NCBI GenBank assembly: GCA_945875745.1
Contig: CAMCLJ010000001.1
Coordinates: 1 to 64,000 of the forward strand
Origin: Chlamydia trachomatis
GTDB taxonomy: Bacteria; Chlamydiota; Chlamydiia; Chlamydiales; Rhabdochlamydiaceae
Reading direction: 5' to 3'
DNA length: 64,000 nucleotides
Positions within the stretch are counted from its first letter, which is position 1. Every line of letters begins with the position of its first letter. Below the pieces are notes generated by a model that was not told the origin of the DNA, made no database searches, and was given only the letters and a program-made list of their open reading frames with translations. The position numbers were made by a program, and so were the translations under genes. Positions 18,349 to 28,153 of the stretch are shown piece by piece.

Positions 18349-19476
18349 ATGGAAATAAAAAATATATCTCCTATCTTGTCTAGCCTCTTCCTTTCAGCAG
18401 CTTCCCTTACATACGCCGATTACGAAAATACCGATACGAGCGATAGAGCAACTAAACATATCGTAACGACTTCCTCCGCCACCGATCAAACACCCTTAAT
18501 TCCCCCTTCAGCACGCCCTGAAGTAAATGACGGGTTTGATCTATTTATTATGGGCAACTACCTCCTCTGGAAGCCTAATACTTCAGGTCTTGCTTATGTG
18601 ATCCGTCAAAAAGGTTCAGCACAACAAACCGTTACAGAAGGGGGAGTTAAATCCCCAGATTTTAAATATGATTCAGGCTTTGAAGTGGGTCTTGGATGCA
18701 ATTTATCTCACGATGGTTGGGATGCCCGCCTATCTTGGACAGGTTTTGAAGAATCAACACACTCAAAGCATTCATATCAAGGTGGAGAATTGACCCTTTT
18801 TACTACCTTTATCAGCCCCTCTGCTATAGGGGATCTATCAACAGCTCAGTGGGCCCTTGGCAGATGGCATATGAATTTTAATATGCTTGATTTATCGATG
18901 GGCAGAGAATTTTATGTAGGCAAATGGCTGTCAATCCGCCCATTCTGTGGTATGCGCTCAGCTTGGATTAAACAGCATTACGACATAGACTACAAAAACA
19001 TAGCAAACGCCGCTGACCAAAATAACATCATCTATGCTCAATACCAGGCACATCTACTAAATAAATATTTCGGCTTTGGCCCTCGTTTTGGGATCAATAC
19101 AGATTGGGGATTTGGCAGCGGATGGAGTTTATACGGCAACGCCTCTATCGCTTTGTTATACGGTTTTTTTCACGTGAGAGATACTGAAACTTCATATACT
19201 GAAGAAACAGCAGAAGGTATACAGCAGAAAAATGCATTAAATAGCTTTCATGCGACCAAGGCTGCAACAGATGTAGAGCTGGGCCTTAAATGGGATTATA
19301 TGTTTTTAAACGATGCCTTTCATTTAGGTGTCCATGCAGGGTGGCAACAAGTTCTGTTTTTTTCACAGAATCAATTTATGCGCTTTACTAGTAATCAAGA
19401 AATTGGGCAGTTTCTACAAAACCAAGGCGATCTGTCATTTCAAGGATGGACATTTGGTTTAAGACTGGATTTCTAA
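18349..19476 (+). CDS. MOMP-like outer-membrane porin 1
   Basis: 375 residues. Signal peptide (ISPILSSLFLSAASLTYA), then a beta-barrel of the chlamydial/Legionella MOMP-like family. Shared blocks with the next two genes include ARPEVNDGFDLFIMGNYLLW, PDFKYDSGFEVGLGCNL, HDGWDARLSWTGF, LDLSMGREFYVGKWLSIRPF and AWIKQHYDI. It ends LRLDF with terminal Phe for outer-membrane insertion. Proteins of this family act as general porins and dominant surface antigens in chlamydia-like bacteria. TAAGGT serves as ribosome site. Confidence 0.88.
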   Translation: MEIKNISPILSSLFLSAASLTYADYENTDTSDRATKHIVTTSSATDQTPLIPPSARPEVNDGFDLFIMGNYLLWKPNTSGLAYVIRQKGSAQQTVTEGGVKSPDFKYDSGFEVGLGCNLSHDGWDARLSWTGFEESTHSKHSYQGGELTLFTTFISPSAIGDLSTAQWALGRWHMNFNMLDLSMGREFYVGKWLSIRPFCGMRSAWIKQHYDIDYKNIANAADQNNIIYAQYQAHLLNKYFGFGPRFGINTDWGFGSGWSLYGNASIALLYGFFHVRDTETSYTEETAEGIQQKNALNSFHATKAATDVELGLKWDYMFLNDAFHLGVHAGWQQVLFFSQNQFMRFTSNQEIGQFLQNQGDLSFQGWTFGLRLDF

Positions 19477-19525
19477 TAGACATACACCAGCTGACAACGA
19501 ATAACTTAATACAAGGAAATATATT

Positions 19526-20617
19526 ATGAAATCTAGCTATATAATCTATCCCCTCTCTTTATCTCTTATTGGATTGATATCCTCAGCCTTTACCTCGATT
19601 GACACAATATCCTCTGATAACCCAGAGCAGCCTCAAAATGACTGCTTGATCGCTAAAAAAAATCGACCTGTCTATGAAGGGTTTCTTTTATCTGCAGACG
19701 CTCTTTTTTGGACAGCAAGCGAGTCAGGGTTATCCTATGCGACAACTACATCATCTTATAATAAGGTCGGTAAAGGGGAAATAAAAGACCCTGACTTTAG
19801 ATGGGACTATGGTTTTCGTGTCGGCGCTGGATTCCACATACCACATGGTGGTTGGGATACCTGTATGAACTATACTTGGTTTCAAGACACTGCAAAAGCG
19901 CACACTCGAAAAGATGCAAGCAATTTTTTACTTCCCAATCTTATTAGTGCAAATAACATTGATAATTCTATCCCTTATATCGAATCTGCCCACGCCAATT
20001 GGAATCTATCCTTAAATATTCTCGATTTAGAACTTGGGAAAACTCTAATCCCTGCAAAATGGGTTTCATTTAGACCTTTTATCGGAACAAAAACGGCTTG
20101 GATCCATCAAAAATATAAAGTAAAATACTCTAGGGTTATGGCCCCTTTCACAGCTGAACGTTATTATGTAAATATGAAAAATAACTACTGGGGGATGGGC
20201 CCTAGAATAGGGCTGAACACTCAGTTTTGGATGGGATATGGTTTAAGTGTATTTGGAAATCTAGCTGCCTCACTTATCTACGGAGAGTTCAACTTAAAAC
20301 ACGAAGAAACAGCCGATGATCTTACAGTAACAGATTTATCCCCTCATTATTACGCTGGAAGAGCGATCACTGATGTGCAATTAGGACTACGTTGGGATTC
20401 CAATGTGTGTAAAAGCAAAAAAGCTAGCGTATGTAAATGCTCAACAGCTAAAAGTGAAAAGAACTTCTCTATTACAGCTGGATGGGAGCAACATCTCTTT
20501 TTTAGCCAAGGTGAATTCATGTCATTTACAGATTCCACAAATGTTGGACGTTTTACACAAGAACATAATGACTTAAGTGTGCAAGGAGCCACCTTATCCA
20601 TGCGAATGGACTTTTAA
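19526..20617 (+). CDS. MOMP-like outer-membrane porin 2
   Basis: 363 residues, paralogue of both neighbours. Signal peptide about 1-22. Conserved blocks FLLSADALFWTASESGLSYA, DFRWDYGFRVGAG, HGGWDTCMNYTWF, LDLELGKTL and MRMDF at the C terminus. It has an extra Cys-rich loop (SNVCKSKKASVCKCSTAK, about 293-310) that its sisters lack and that could form disulfides, as in chlamydial outer-membrane complexes. The AAGGA ribosome site lies nine bases before ATG. Confidence 0.88.
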   Translation: MKSSYIIYPLSLSLIGLISSAFTSIDTISSDNPEQPQNDCLIAKKNRPVYEGFLLSADALFWTASESGLSYATTTSSYNKVGKGEIKDPDFRWDYGFRVGAGFHIPHGGWDTCMNYTWFQDTAKAHTRKDASNFLLPNLISANNIDNSIPYIESAHANWNLSLNILDLELGKTLIPAKWVSFRPFIGTKTAWIHQKYKVKYSRVMAPFTAERYYVNMKNNYWGMGPRIGLNTQFWMGYGLSVFGNLAASLIYGEFNLKHEETADDLTVTDLSPHYYAGRAITDVQLGLRWDSNVCKSKKASVCKCSTAKSEKNFSITAGWEQHLFFSQGEFMSFTDSTNVGRFTQEHNDLSVQGATLSMRMDF

Positions 20618-20743
20618 TAAGAAAAAAAGAATCACATTAGCTGTTTATAGAAATGATACTACCTTTTTTTTCCTGCATTTTGTACATTCGTTTCTCATTC
20701 ATGAAAGAACATGAATTATATGAACCTATCTGGAGGAACCGAG

Positions 20744-21811
20744 ATGCATCAACTATTTACATCTGTTAGCACTATAGCATTACTTACTGCATCTGCAGCT
20801 TTATCTGCAGATGCCAGTGACGCGCAGGTACGCAACCTAGAAAACCGCGTAAGCGCGCTGGAACAAAGAAAGGGCGCGAGCTCTATGATTAACCCATCAG
20901 GACGCCCTGAAGTGAAAGATGGCGCCGATATGTTCTTCACAGCCGACCTTTTGATATGGCAAGCCCATGAAAATGGTCTTCCTTACGTGATCAAAAATAA
21001 AGGAGCTGATCTATCCGATTCATCGACTAAAGAAATGCACTATCATTGGGAACCAGGTGTGAGACTCGGCATCGGCTTGAACACTCCTCATGATGGATGG
21101 GACCTGCATGCGCACTGGACCTACTTCCATTCTAAAGCACAAGGACATACTCATGCTGGCAACGATGTTCTATACCCTACACTTGCAAAGCCATCTCCTG
21201 TAATAAATTCGTCTCCAGGCGTTCCCTCCTCAGCTAGGTCAAAACTGACATTCAATCTTAATATGATCGATCTGGAACTGGGCAGAGAATTTTTTGTAAG
21301 TAAGTGGCTGACCCTGCGTCCATTTATTGGACCGCAGACAACCTGGATTTACCAAGATCTCAATGTTAGATATAAAGGATATGAAGAAGGCAACTATCGA
21401 GTCAACATCGCCAATGATTACTGGGGTATCGGCCTTAGACCAGGTCTTAATTCACAATGGGGTCTTGGATGTGGCTTTAGTATCTTTGGTAATACTGCCC
21501 TATCACTTCTTTATGGTTTTTTTGAAGTAGATCAAAAACAAGGAACAGCTACAACAACATATGTCGATAATAAGCATTCGACAAGAGTTGGTAGAGCGAT
21601 CGCAGAAATTCAACTAGGTCTCCGCTGGGAGCGTATGTTTGCAGATGATCGTTGCCATTTCTCTGTGCAAGCTGGCTGGGAGAACTTAATGTTTTTCGGA
21701 CAAAACCAATTTGACCGTTTGATACATCCTGTGAATTCAGGAATTGTTATTGCTAACCAAGGTGATCTTACAATCCAAGGTTATACTCTTTCATTCAGAC
21801 TTGATTTCTAA
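20744..21811 (+). CDS. MOMP-like outer-membrane porin 3
   Basis: 355 residues from the ATG preceded by TGGAGGAACCGAG, an excellent Shine-Dalgarno; the frame is open upstream but the earlier ATGs lack one. Signal peptide ends near LSADA. A short coiled coil, VRNLENRVSALEQRKG, follows, then the barrel with GRPEVKDGADMFFTADLLIW, HDGWDLHAHWTYF, IDLELGREFFVSKWLTLRPF and terminal FRLDF. The coiled coil may tether the porin to the periplasm or form trimers (inference). A strong terminator follows, closing the porin array. Confidence 0.9.
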   Translation: MHQLFTSVSTIALLTASAALSADASDAQVRNLENRVSALEQRKGASSMINPSGRPEVKDGADMFFTADLLIWQAHENGLPYVIKNKGADLSDSSTKEMHYHWEPGVRLGIGLNTPHDGWDLHAHWTYFHSKAQGHTHAGNDVLYPTLAKPSPVINSSPGVPSSARSKLTFNLNMIDLELGREFFVSKWLTLRPFIGPQTTWIYQDLNVRYKGYEEGNYRVNIANDYWGIGLRPGLNSQWGLGCGFSIFGNTALSLLYGFFEVDQKQGTATTTYVDNKHSTRVGRAIAEIQLGLRWERMFADDRCHFSVQAGWENLMFFGQNQFDRLIHPVNSGIVIANQGDLTIQGYTLSFRLDF

Positions 21812-21834
21812 TCGATAGAATAGTCGTTAATTAT

Positions 21835-21869
21835 AAAAAGACCCCAGGTCCTTGACCTTGGGTCTTTTT
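21835..21869. terminator. Bidirectional rho-independent terminator between porin 3 and sufS
   Basis: Sixteen-base stem with one mismatch, arms AAAAAGACCCCAGGTC and GACCTTGGGTCTTTTT, loop CTT. A-run on the left and T-run on the right let it end transcripts from both converging genes. Confidence 0.9.
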
Positions 21870-21871
21870 AT

Positions 21872-23110
21872 TTAATAAGACAGGCAAGGGCGCAAAAGAA
21901 GGAGAGTCTCTTGCAAAATCTGAATAAACTGATCGATCTCTTCAATTTGATTGTAGACCCCAAAAGAAATACGGGATAAAGCAGTATGCCCATATTTTTT
22001 CATTGTAGGCTGCGCGCACATATGCCCTGTTCTGATAGCAACACCTTTTAAACTGAGCATAGTGCCAAGATCGAGAGGATGGATCCCCTCAATACTAAAG
22101 GTCAAAATAGGCCCCTTATTTAATGACTGCCCAATAATCGATAAACCCTGTATCGCTTGCATCTTTTGCGTAGCATAATGCAAGAGCTCAATCTCCCATG
22201 CAGCAATTCGCTCTCTTCCTATTGAATCGATAAAATCTATAGCCGCACCAAGACCGATTACCTCAGCAATCAAAGGGGTCCCAGCTTCGAACTTTAACGG
22301 AGCTTTTTGATAGGTAGTGCGGGTAAAATCTACACGATCTACCATATCGCCGCCACCGTGGTAAGGAGGCATTTTCTCAAGCCAGCGCCTTTTACCATAA
22401 AGGACTCCTATTCCTGTCGGTCCATAGGCTTTGTGTCCTGAAAAAACGTAAAAATCAGCGTCTAAATCTTGAACATCGACAGTCATATGACTAATGCTCT
22501 GAGCCCCATCAATAAGTACAGGTATGCCTTTTTCATGTGCTATAGCGATCATCTGTTTAATCGGATGAATCGTCCCTGTTACATTTGAGACATGAGCGAT
22601 GGCCACAATTTTTGTTTTTTCTGATAAGAGCCCTTTGAACTGATCTAGGTCAGTTTCTCCATGACCATTTGAAGGGATGACTTTTAAAACAGCTCCTTTT
22701 TCCTCGCAGACCATTTGCCATGGGACAATATTAGAGTGATGCTCTGTCTCACTTATAAGAATTTCATCACCTGATTGGATAAAGGCTTTGCTAAAACAGG
22801 TAGCTACTAAATTAATCGACTCGGTAGTTCCTCTTGTAAAAATCACCTCATCAAAATGCTCTGCATGAATAAACTTTTGAACCTTCTGTCTCGATAGATC
22901 GTACATTAAGGTCGCTTGAGCAGCTATTTCATAGACAGCCCTGTGTACGGTGGCATACTGGTCAGTATAAAAAGAGGCTATAGCATCGATCATACTTTGT
23001 GGCTTTTGCGTTGTAGCCGCTGAATCTAAATAAATAAGGGGGTGAGCGTGCATCGACTTCTTCAGCATAGGGAAGCAATCACGACACGAGGAGACGGGCA
23101 GATAACTCAT
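21872..23110 (-). CDS. sufS: Cysteine desulfurase SufS
   Basis: 412 residues. PLP enzyme that removes sulfur from cysteine for Fe-S cluster assembly. PLP lysine is in SGHKAYGPTGIG (Lys227), the HHSN block (ETEHHSNIVPW) binds cofactor, and the catalytic cysteine is in RTGHMCAQP (Cys365), which places it in the SufS (group II) class. It overlaps sufD by four bases and ends the suf operon. In Chlamydia the same order B-C-D-S occurs as CT684-CT687. No SufE-like sulfur acceptor is next to it. Confidence 0.96.
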   Translation of the reverse strand: MSYLPVSSCRDCFPMLKKSMHAHPLIYLDSAATTQKPQSMIDAIASFYTDQYATVHRAVYEIAAQATLMYDLSRQKVQKFIHAEHFDEVIFTRGTTESINLVATCFSKAFIQSGDEILISETEHHSNIVPWQMVCEEKGAVLKVIPSNGHGETDLDQFKGLLSEKTKIVAIAHVSNVTGTIHPIKQMIAIAHEKGIPVLIDGAQSISHMTVDVQDLDADFYVFSGHKAYGPTGIGVLYGKRRWLEKMPPYHGGGDMVDRVDFTRTTYQKAPLKFEAGTPLIAEVIGLGAAIDFIDSIGRERIAAWEIELLHYATQKMQAIQGLSIIGQSLNKGPILTFSIEGIHPLDLGTMLSLKGVAIRTGHMCAQPTMKKYGHTALSRISFGVYNQIEEIDQFIQILQETLLLLRPCLSY

Positions 23111-24414
23111 ACATTTTGCTGTTGTAAGTATTTTTTAATCGATAGTAGGATCTGATTTTTTACCGAGGGTGTTTCGATTCTATCGACAATATCATTGCAA
23201 AAGCCAAGGACTAAAAGGTGCTTGGCTGTTTCTTGAGACAGACCTCTGGTTTTCAAATAAAACAGCTGATCTTCATCGAGCTGACTGACAGTTGCTCCAT
23301 GAGAGGCTTTAACATCATCGGCTAAAATCTCAAGTCCCGGCTTGCTATTGGCGATCGTACCCTCTGTTAAGAGGAGGCTATTATTCAGCTGGTAGGCCTG
23401 CGTTTTTTGAGCCTGCTGACGAACCAAAATCTTGCCAGTAAAACTTGATCTGGACACATCAGATAAAACCGTTTTAAAAAATTGATTCGAAGTACAAGAA
23501 GGAGCCTGGTGATCGACGATCACATGAACGTGTGCCTGCTGATTTTTCTCAAGAAAGCCAAGACCTGTAACACAGGCATCTGCCCCTTCCCCTACTAAGG
23601 TAAAGCGATAATCTTGGCGGCTATTTTTGCCACCAGTGACTAAATTCTTACAGTCAAGCTTACTTTTTTTCTTTAAAGATGCCCGCACAGCATAAAATCC
23701 CCACACATCGGCTGGATTGTCGGTAGATACTGTATGGGAGAAATAGCTGCCTTCATCGAGTCCGATATCAATAAGTGCGCTCGATAAGCCCTTATCTGCA
23801 CCATTAAGGTAGGCAGAGGTGGTAATCAAAGACAACTTAGAATGAGCACCAGCTGCGATCTGCACTTTAGGAAAACTTGAAGCATTCCTTTGTGTATAAA
23901 CAAATAGACATTGTATTGGACAGGCAAGCTCTATATGGGGAGGTATAAAAATAAAGGCTCCCTCATGGCTCATCGCAAGGTTCAATAAAACAAATGGGTC
24001 TTCTTCTATCTCTAGTCTTTGTTGATATCTTCTCTGAAGAAAGCTTGCGTAACTTCCCTTTTGAGCCTCTTGCAAAGAGCGGATGGCTACAGAGAGTGGT
24101 AGAGCCGATACACACGACAGCTGCTGAGAAAAGCTTCCATCTACAAAAACAATCACAGATTCTTTGCATTCAGGTAAAATATATGCGTCGATTAGATCCG
24201 GATCGATAGATATAGATTCTGCTAACGGATACTCAAGAGAGTATAGCTGGCGCATCGGAACGTAGGTAAAGGCTTCATTTTTTTTATCAGGCCAGCCGAT
24301 TTGCAAAAGCCGTTTCCATGCTTTAGCTCTAAAAGGGTCTACAATCCCCTTGGAAAACATCTTTTCTGCCACCTGACAAAAAGGCTGTAGTGGTTGATCT
24401 ATTGCTGCCGCCAT
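23107..24414 (-). CDS. sufD: Fe-S cluster assembly protein SufD
   Basis: 435 residues from the ATG (MAAAIDQPLQPF) that follows AAAGGGG by ten bases; the open frame could also start at a TTG 24 bases further up, inside sufC. SufD partners SufB in the SufBC2D scaffold. C-terminal family blocks: VLSDVSRSSFTGKILVRQQA, ADDVKASHGATVSQLDEDQLFYLKTRGL. Translationally coupled on both sides (overlaps sufC and sufS). Confidence 0.94.
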   Translation of the reverse strand: MAAAIDQPLQPFCQVAEKMFSKGIVDPFRAKAWKRLLQIGWPDKKNEAFTYVPMRQLYSLEYPLAESISIDPDLIDAYILPECKESVIVFVDGSFSQQLSCVSALPLSVAIRSLQEAQKGSYASFLQRRYQQRLEIEEDPFVLLNLAMSHEGAFIFIPPHIELACPIQCLFVYTQRNASSFPKVQIAAGAHSKLSLITTSAYLNGADKGLSSALIDIGLDEGSYFSHTVSTDNPADVWGFYAVRASLKKKSKLDCKNLVTGGKNSRQDYRFTLVGEGADACVTGLGFLEKNQQAHVHVIVDHQAPSCTSNQFFKTVLSDVSRSSFTGKILVRQQAQKTQAYQLNNSLLLTEGTIANSKPGLEILADDVKASHGATVSQLDEDQLFYLKTRGLSQETAKHLLVLGFCNDIVDRIETPSVKNQILLSIKKYLQQQNV

Positions 24415-24421
24415 CACTGAT

Positions 24422-25171
24422 CTACCCCTTTGCTGCAATTAATGCTTCATAGCCTTGCGACTCTAACTCAAGGGCTAGCTCAGGGCCACCTGTGCAGATG
24501 ATCCGACCATCGACCATAATATGAACGAAATGTGTTTTGATATAATCAAGCAGCCTTTGATAGTGTGTAATTAATAGAAGGGCCTTATCTGCCTTAAATA
24601 ACCGGTTTACCCCTTCAGCTACAATACGCATCGCATCGATATCGAGGCCTGAATCGGTTTCATCTAAAATAGCAAAGGATGGGTCGAGTACCGCCATCTG
24701 TAAAATCTCATTTCTTTTCTTTTCCCCACCAGAAAAGCCTTCATTAAGACTCCTATCTTTAAATTCTGAACGCATCTCCACAAGATTCATTTTCTCTTCG
24801 AGGATGCTGTCAAACTGCTCTTCAGATACAAGAGTCTGTCCGTTTGCTTTTCTTTTTGCATTATAGCAGGCAAATAAAAATTTAACGTTGTTAATGCCAG
24901 GAATTTCTAATGGATACTGAAAGCCCATGAATATCCCCAGATGAGCTCTTACCTCCGGCTCCATCTCAAGCACATTCTGACCTTTAAACCAGATCTCGCC
25001 TCGAGTGACCTCATACGCTGGATCTCCAGCTAATACCTTGGCAAGGGTCGATTTACCAGCTCCGTTAGGACCCATGATCGTATGAATCTCTCCGTCTTTG
25101 ATATGAAGGTTTAGTCCCTTAAGAATTTCCTTACCACCTGTTGACGCATGCAAATCTTTAATTTCAATCAT
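24422..25171 (-). CDS. sufC: Fe-S assembly ATPase SufC
   Basis: 249 residues, standard ABC-type ATPase of the SUF scaffold. Walker A GPNGAGKS at 34-41, signature FSGGEK at 145-150 preceded by LNEG, Walker B AILDE at 167-171. No membrane segments, as expected. It sits 30 bases after sufB and ends inside the ribosome site region of sufD. Confidence 0.97.
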   Translation of the reverse strand: MIEIKDLHASTGGKEILKGLNLHIKDGEIHTIMGPNGAGKSTLAKVLAGDPAYEVTRGEIWFKGQNVLEMEPEVRAHLGIFMGFQYPLEIPGINNVKFLFACYNAKRKANGQTLVSEEQFDSILEEKMNLVEMRSEFKDRSLNEGFSGGEKKRNEILQMAVLDPSFAILDETDSGLDIDAMRIVAEGVNRLFKADKALLLITHYQRLLDYIKTHFVHIMVDGRIICTGGPELALELESQGYEALIAAKG

Positions 25172-25201
25172 GGTACATCCATCCGTTATACTGGTTTATT
25201 T

Positions 25202-26641
25202 CTATCCTACCGAATTTTCTAACTTCAACGTAAGGAGCTTCTGAGCTTCGGCTGCAAACTCTAAAGGCAGCTCTTTAATGACATCCTTACAAAATCCGTT
25301 CACAATCATATTGATCGCATCTTCCCGAGTGACACCGCGTGACTGCAAATAAAAAAGTTGTTCCTCATTCATACGAGAAGTTGACGCCTCATGCTCGACC
25401 TGGCTCGATGTATTGGCAACTTCAATATACGGGAAGGTATTTGCAGAGCACTTATCTCCCACTAGCATCGAGTCACACTGAGTGTAGTTCCTGCTGTTTT
25501 TAGCTTTGGGAGCCACTTTTACAAGACCTCTATACGTGTTATGAGATTGGTCTGCTGAGATCCCTTTAGAGATAATCGTGGACTTAGTATTTTGCCCGAT
25601 ATGAATCATTTTAGTGCCCGTATCGGCCTGCATATACCCATTGGTTAGGGCAACAGAATAAAACTCGCCCACTGATTCATCACCTTGCAAAATACAGCTT
25701 GGATATTTCCAAGTAATGGCAGCTCCAGCTTCCACCTGAGTCCAACAGATCTTCGACTTATATCCCTGACATCTGCCTCTCTTAGTGACAAAATTATAAA
25801 TGCCACCCTTACCCGTTAAGGGATTACCTGAATACCAGTTTTGCACGGTCGAATACTTAATTTCTGCACGGTCTAGGGCAACAAGTTCAACAACGGCTGC
25901 ATGCAGCTGATTATTATCATAAGCAGGGGCAGTACAACCTTCTAGGTAGCTGACGCTCGATCCTTCCTCTGCGATAATCAAGGTCCTTTCAAATTGACCA
26001 CTGGTTTTATCATTGATCCGGAAATATGTAGATAGCTCCATAGGGCAGCGGACACCCTTTGGAATATAAACAAAAGATCCATCAGAAAAGACAGCCGAGT
26101 TTAAAGCAGAAAAAAAGTTGTCTCCAATTGGAACGACACTTCCTAGATACTTTTCTATGAGATCGGGGTATTTATGGACTGCCTCAGAAATGGGACATAA
26201 CACAACACCTGCTTCTTGGAGAGTCTTGTGGAATGTCGTACCAAGAGAGACTGAGTCAAAAACAACATCGACCGCAACGTTTGTTAAACGCTTTTGTTCA
26301 TCTAAAGGGACCCCGAGTCGCTCAAACGTTTTTAAAAGCTCTGGATCTACCTCGCTCAAGCTCGATAGCTCCTGCTTTTTTTTAGGAGCTGAATAATACG
26401 TGATATCTTGATAATCAATGGGAGTGTATTTGCAATGACTCCAAGAAGGTTCCTCCATCTCCGTCCAAAGCTTGAATGCTTTTAAACGAAAGTCGAGAAG
26501 AAAGGGGGGTTCGTTTTTTTTTGCGGAAATAGCTCGAACAGTTTCTTCAGACAGCCCCTTGGGGAAGCTTTCTGTTTCAATAGGAGTCGAAAAACCATAC
26601 TTATAGTCAGACTTATCCTTAAGGAGTTGCTCTGTCGTCAT
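25202..26641 (-). CDS. sufB: Fe-S cluster scaffold protein SufB
   Basis: 479 residues, normal length. Family blocks: [75 protein letters not shown] and the C-terminal [21 protein letters not shown]. First gene of the suf operon and the scaffold on which clusters form with SufC and SufD. Start ATG has AGG five bases upstream, and an inverted repeat overlaps its probable promoter. Confidence 0.97.
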   Translation of the reverse strand: MTTEQLLKDKSDYKYGFSTPIETESFPKGLSEETVRAISAKKNEPPFLLDFRLKAFKLWTEMEEPSWSHCKYTPIDYQDITYYSAPKKKQELSSLSEVDPELLKTFERLGVPLDEQKRLTNVAVDVVFDSVSLGTTFHKTLQEAGVVLCPISEAVHKYPDLIEKYLGSVVPIGDNFFSALNSAVFSDGSFVYIPKGVRCPMELSTYFRINDKTSGQFERTLIIAEEGSSVSYLEGCTAPAYDNNQLHAAVVELVALDRAEIKYSTVQNWYSGNPLTGKGGIYNFVTKRGRCQGYKSKICWTQVEAGAAITWKYPSCILQGDESVGEFYSVALTNGYMQADTGTKMIHIGQNTKSTIISKGISADQSHNTYRGLVKVAPKAKNSRNYTQCDSMLVGDKCSANTFPYIEVANTSSQVEHEASTSRMNEEQLFYLQSRGVTREDAINMIVNGFCKDVIKELPLEFAAEAQKLLTLKLENSVG

Positions 26642-26675
26642 AAAACCTGCCGATTAAAGGGGAAGTAAACCTATA

Positions 26676-26694
26676 ATACCCGAAAGTTCGGTAT
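26676..26694 (-). promoter_or_regulatory. Candidate operator/promoter of the suf operon
   Basis: An inverted repeat ATAC-C-CGAA / TTCGGTAT (eight-base arms, one bulged base, two-base spacer) lies about 35-50 bases before sufB. On the coding strand its end overlaps TATTAT, a plausible -10. Position suits an Fe-S-sensing repressor or a housekeeping regulator. No such regulator gene is visible in the window. Confidence 0.3.
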
Positions 26695-27221
26695 ATCTCA
26701 ACCTGCAATCACCATATCAAAACAATTGGGATGCCTCCGATAAATAACAGCTTTTTTTCAGAAAAAATGGATAACAGCTTTAATCCTTATTAATCGTTGA
26801 TAATCAGAATGTTATATATAATACCCCATAAATTTAATCTCACGCCTTAGACTCGAATAACATCTTTTTTAAACACTGCAGAAGAAGCCCACCTCTTTTA
26901 CATGGTAAGGCTTATTAAAAAAATCAATGATGACATGAACAAGAACTTTATAGAAGCTATTTGGTATAAATTGACTCAAGGTCAGATAGGCCATGTTTGA
27001 CTTAAGGCTACCCAGCAAGTCACATTTTCCACTTAACTACGATATAAGATAGACAGACTCCTCAATAAAGGCAAAAAATCCCATAAACTACCCAACCGGA
27101 TTTCTTCTAATCCTCTGTGAGTGGGTGTGTTTCATATCCTTTTATTAAACCAGTCACATCAAGTATTGGCTATATATGTTATACCTTATTTAAAAAGGAA
27201 AAAAAGACCTCTATATGCGGA
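26695..27221. other. Gene-free stretch upstream of suf
   Basis: No gene supported in either strand. Frames are short and broken; nothing recognisable as a mobile-element remnant was found. Confidence 0.5.
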
Positions 27222-27905
27222 CTATCCCGCTGGGATCTCTCCTTGGCACGCCAACTGCCCTTCCTCAGTTAGGTAAACAAATCTTTCAACGCAGCCCGAC
27301 GTTTCTTTACTCTCGACTGGGTAAAGATGAAGTAGGCTCTCATCTTTGATAATCCCTTTCGTGATATTTCTTTCGGGTAAGTTGATTACATTGATGATGT
27401 GCAAAGGATTCCAATTATTGCTGTACTTATCTAAAGTATCAGGTCGGCTCGGATTATAGATTTTCATGATAAAGTAATTACCAGAACATGATATTCCAAG
27501 TCTACTTTTTGCGGTATGAGGATCTGGACTATATGTATTCGCAAATATTCTTCCTATAATTGGGATCGATTCAATAACCCCTCTTAAAATTTCACACCCT
27601 CCCTTAGCAGCATGGCCTAGATTGCCCTGTTCTCTAGCAAAAGGGGCCGCTAAAAGATGTCCAAGAATATGGATTACACCTAAGGCAATTCTTCCGATTC
27701 CAGCAACTATCCCAAGCAAAGGAATTCTCGCTAATTTATTAAGAGCTGGGTCTTGTATTTCAGTATAGCTACCGATGTATTTAAAGACCTGGTAGTCCTG
27801 TCCAATAGTCCGATCAATATCAAGGAATTTCTGGATCCCAAATGCTTGATCACTATAAAAATAAGGCCCCGTTAAACTTTCTATGTCGGTTCTATAAATC
27901 GCCAT
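27222..27905 (-). CDS. Chlamydial-type hypothetical protein with two hydrophobic stretches
   Basis: 227 residues. Not assigned to a functional family. The middle holds two Gly-rich hydrophobic runs: IPLLGIVAGIGRIALGVIHI (about 63-82, continuing into LGHLLAAPF) and GCEILRGVIESIPIIGRIFA (about 103-122), joined by a polar hinge. This bilobed pattern resembles hypothetical proteins common in chlamydia-like bacteria and loosely recalls inclusion-membrane (Inc) proteins, which insert a hydrophobic hairpin in the vacuole membrane. No signal peptide. It stands alone, with gene-poor DNA on both sides. The Inc idea is inference only. Confidence 0.75.
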   Translation of the reverse strand: MAIYRTDIESLTGPYFYSDQAFGIQKFLDIDRTIGQDYQVFKYIGSYTEIQDPALNKLARIPLLGIVAGIGRIALGVIHILGHLLAAPFAREQGNLGHAAKGGCEILRGVIESIPIIGRIFANTYSPDPHTAKSRLGISCSGNYFIMKIYNPSRPDTLDKYSNNWNPLHIINVINLPERNITKGIIKDESLLHLYPVESKETSGCVERFVYLTEEGQLACQGEIPAG

Positions 27906-28153
27906 TTTACACTCATTATTTTTTAATTAGATTTATGAAATAAACAGAAAAATCTAAATACTTAAATCGCACATATAATATATATATTAACAAAAAATAA
28001 CTAATAATATTTAAAGACATTAAACTATTCGAATAATTTTTCAAAAACCTGATAACGAACAGGTTGGATAAGATAAGATTTTGAAAAGATTAGAATTTCG
28101 AGCTTTATTTTGAATTACCACGATTTTTGGTCCAAACCTTTGAAGAAACCGTC

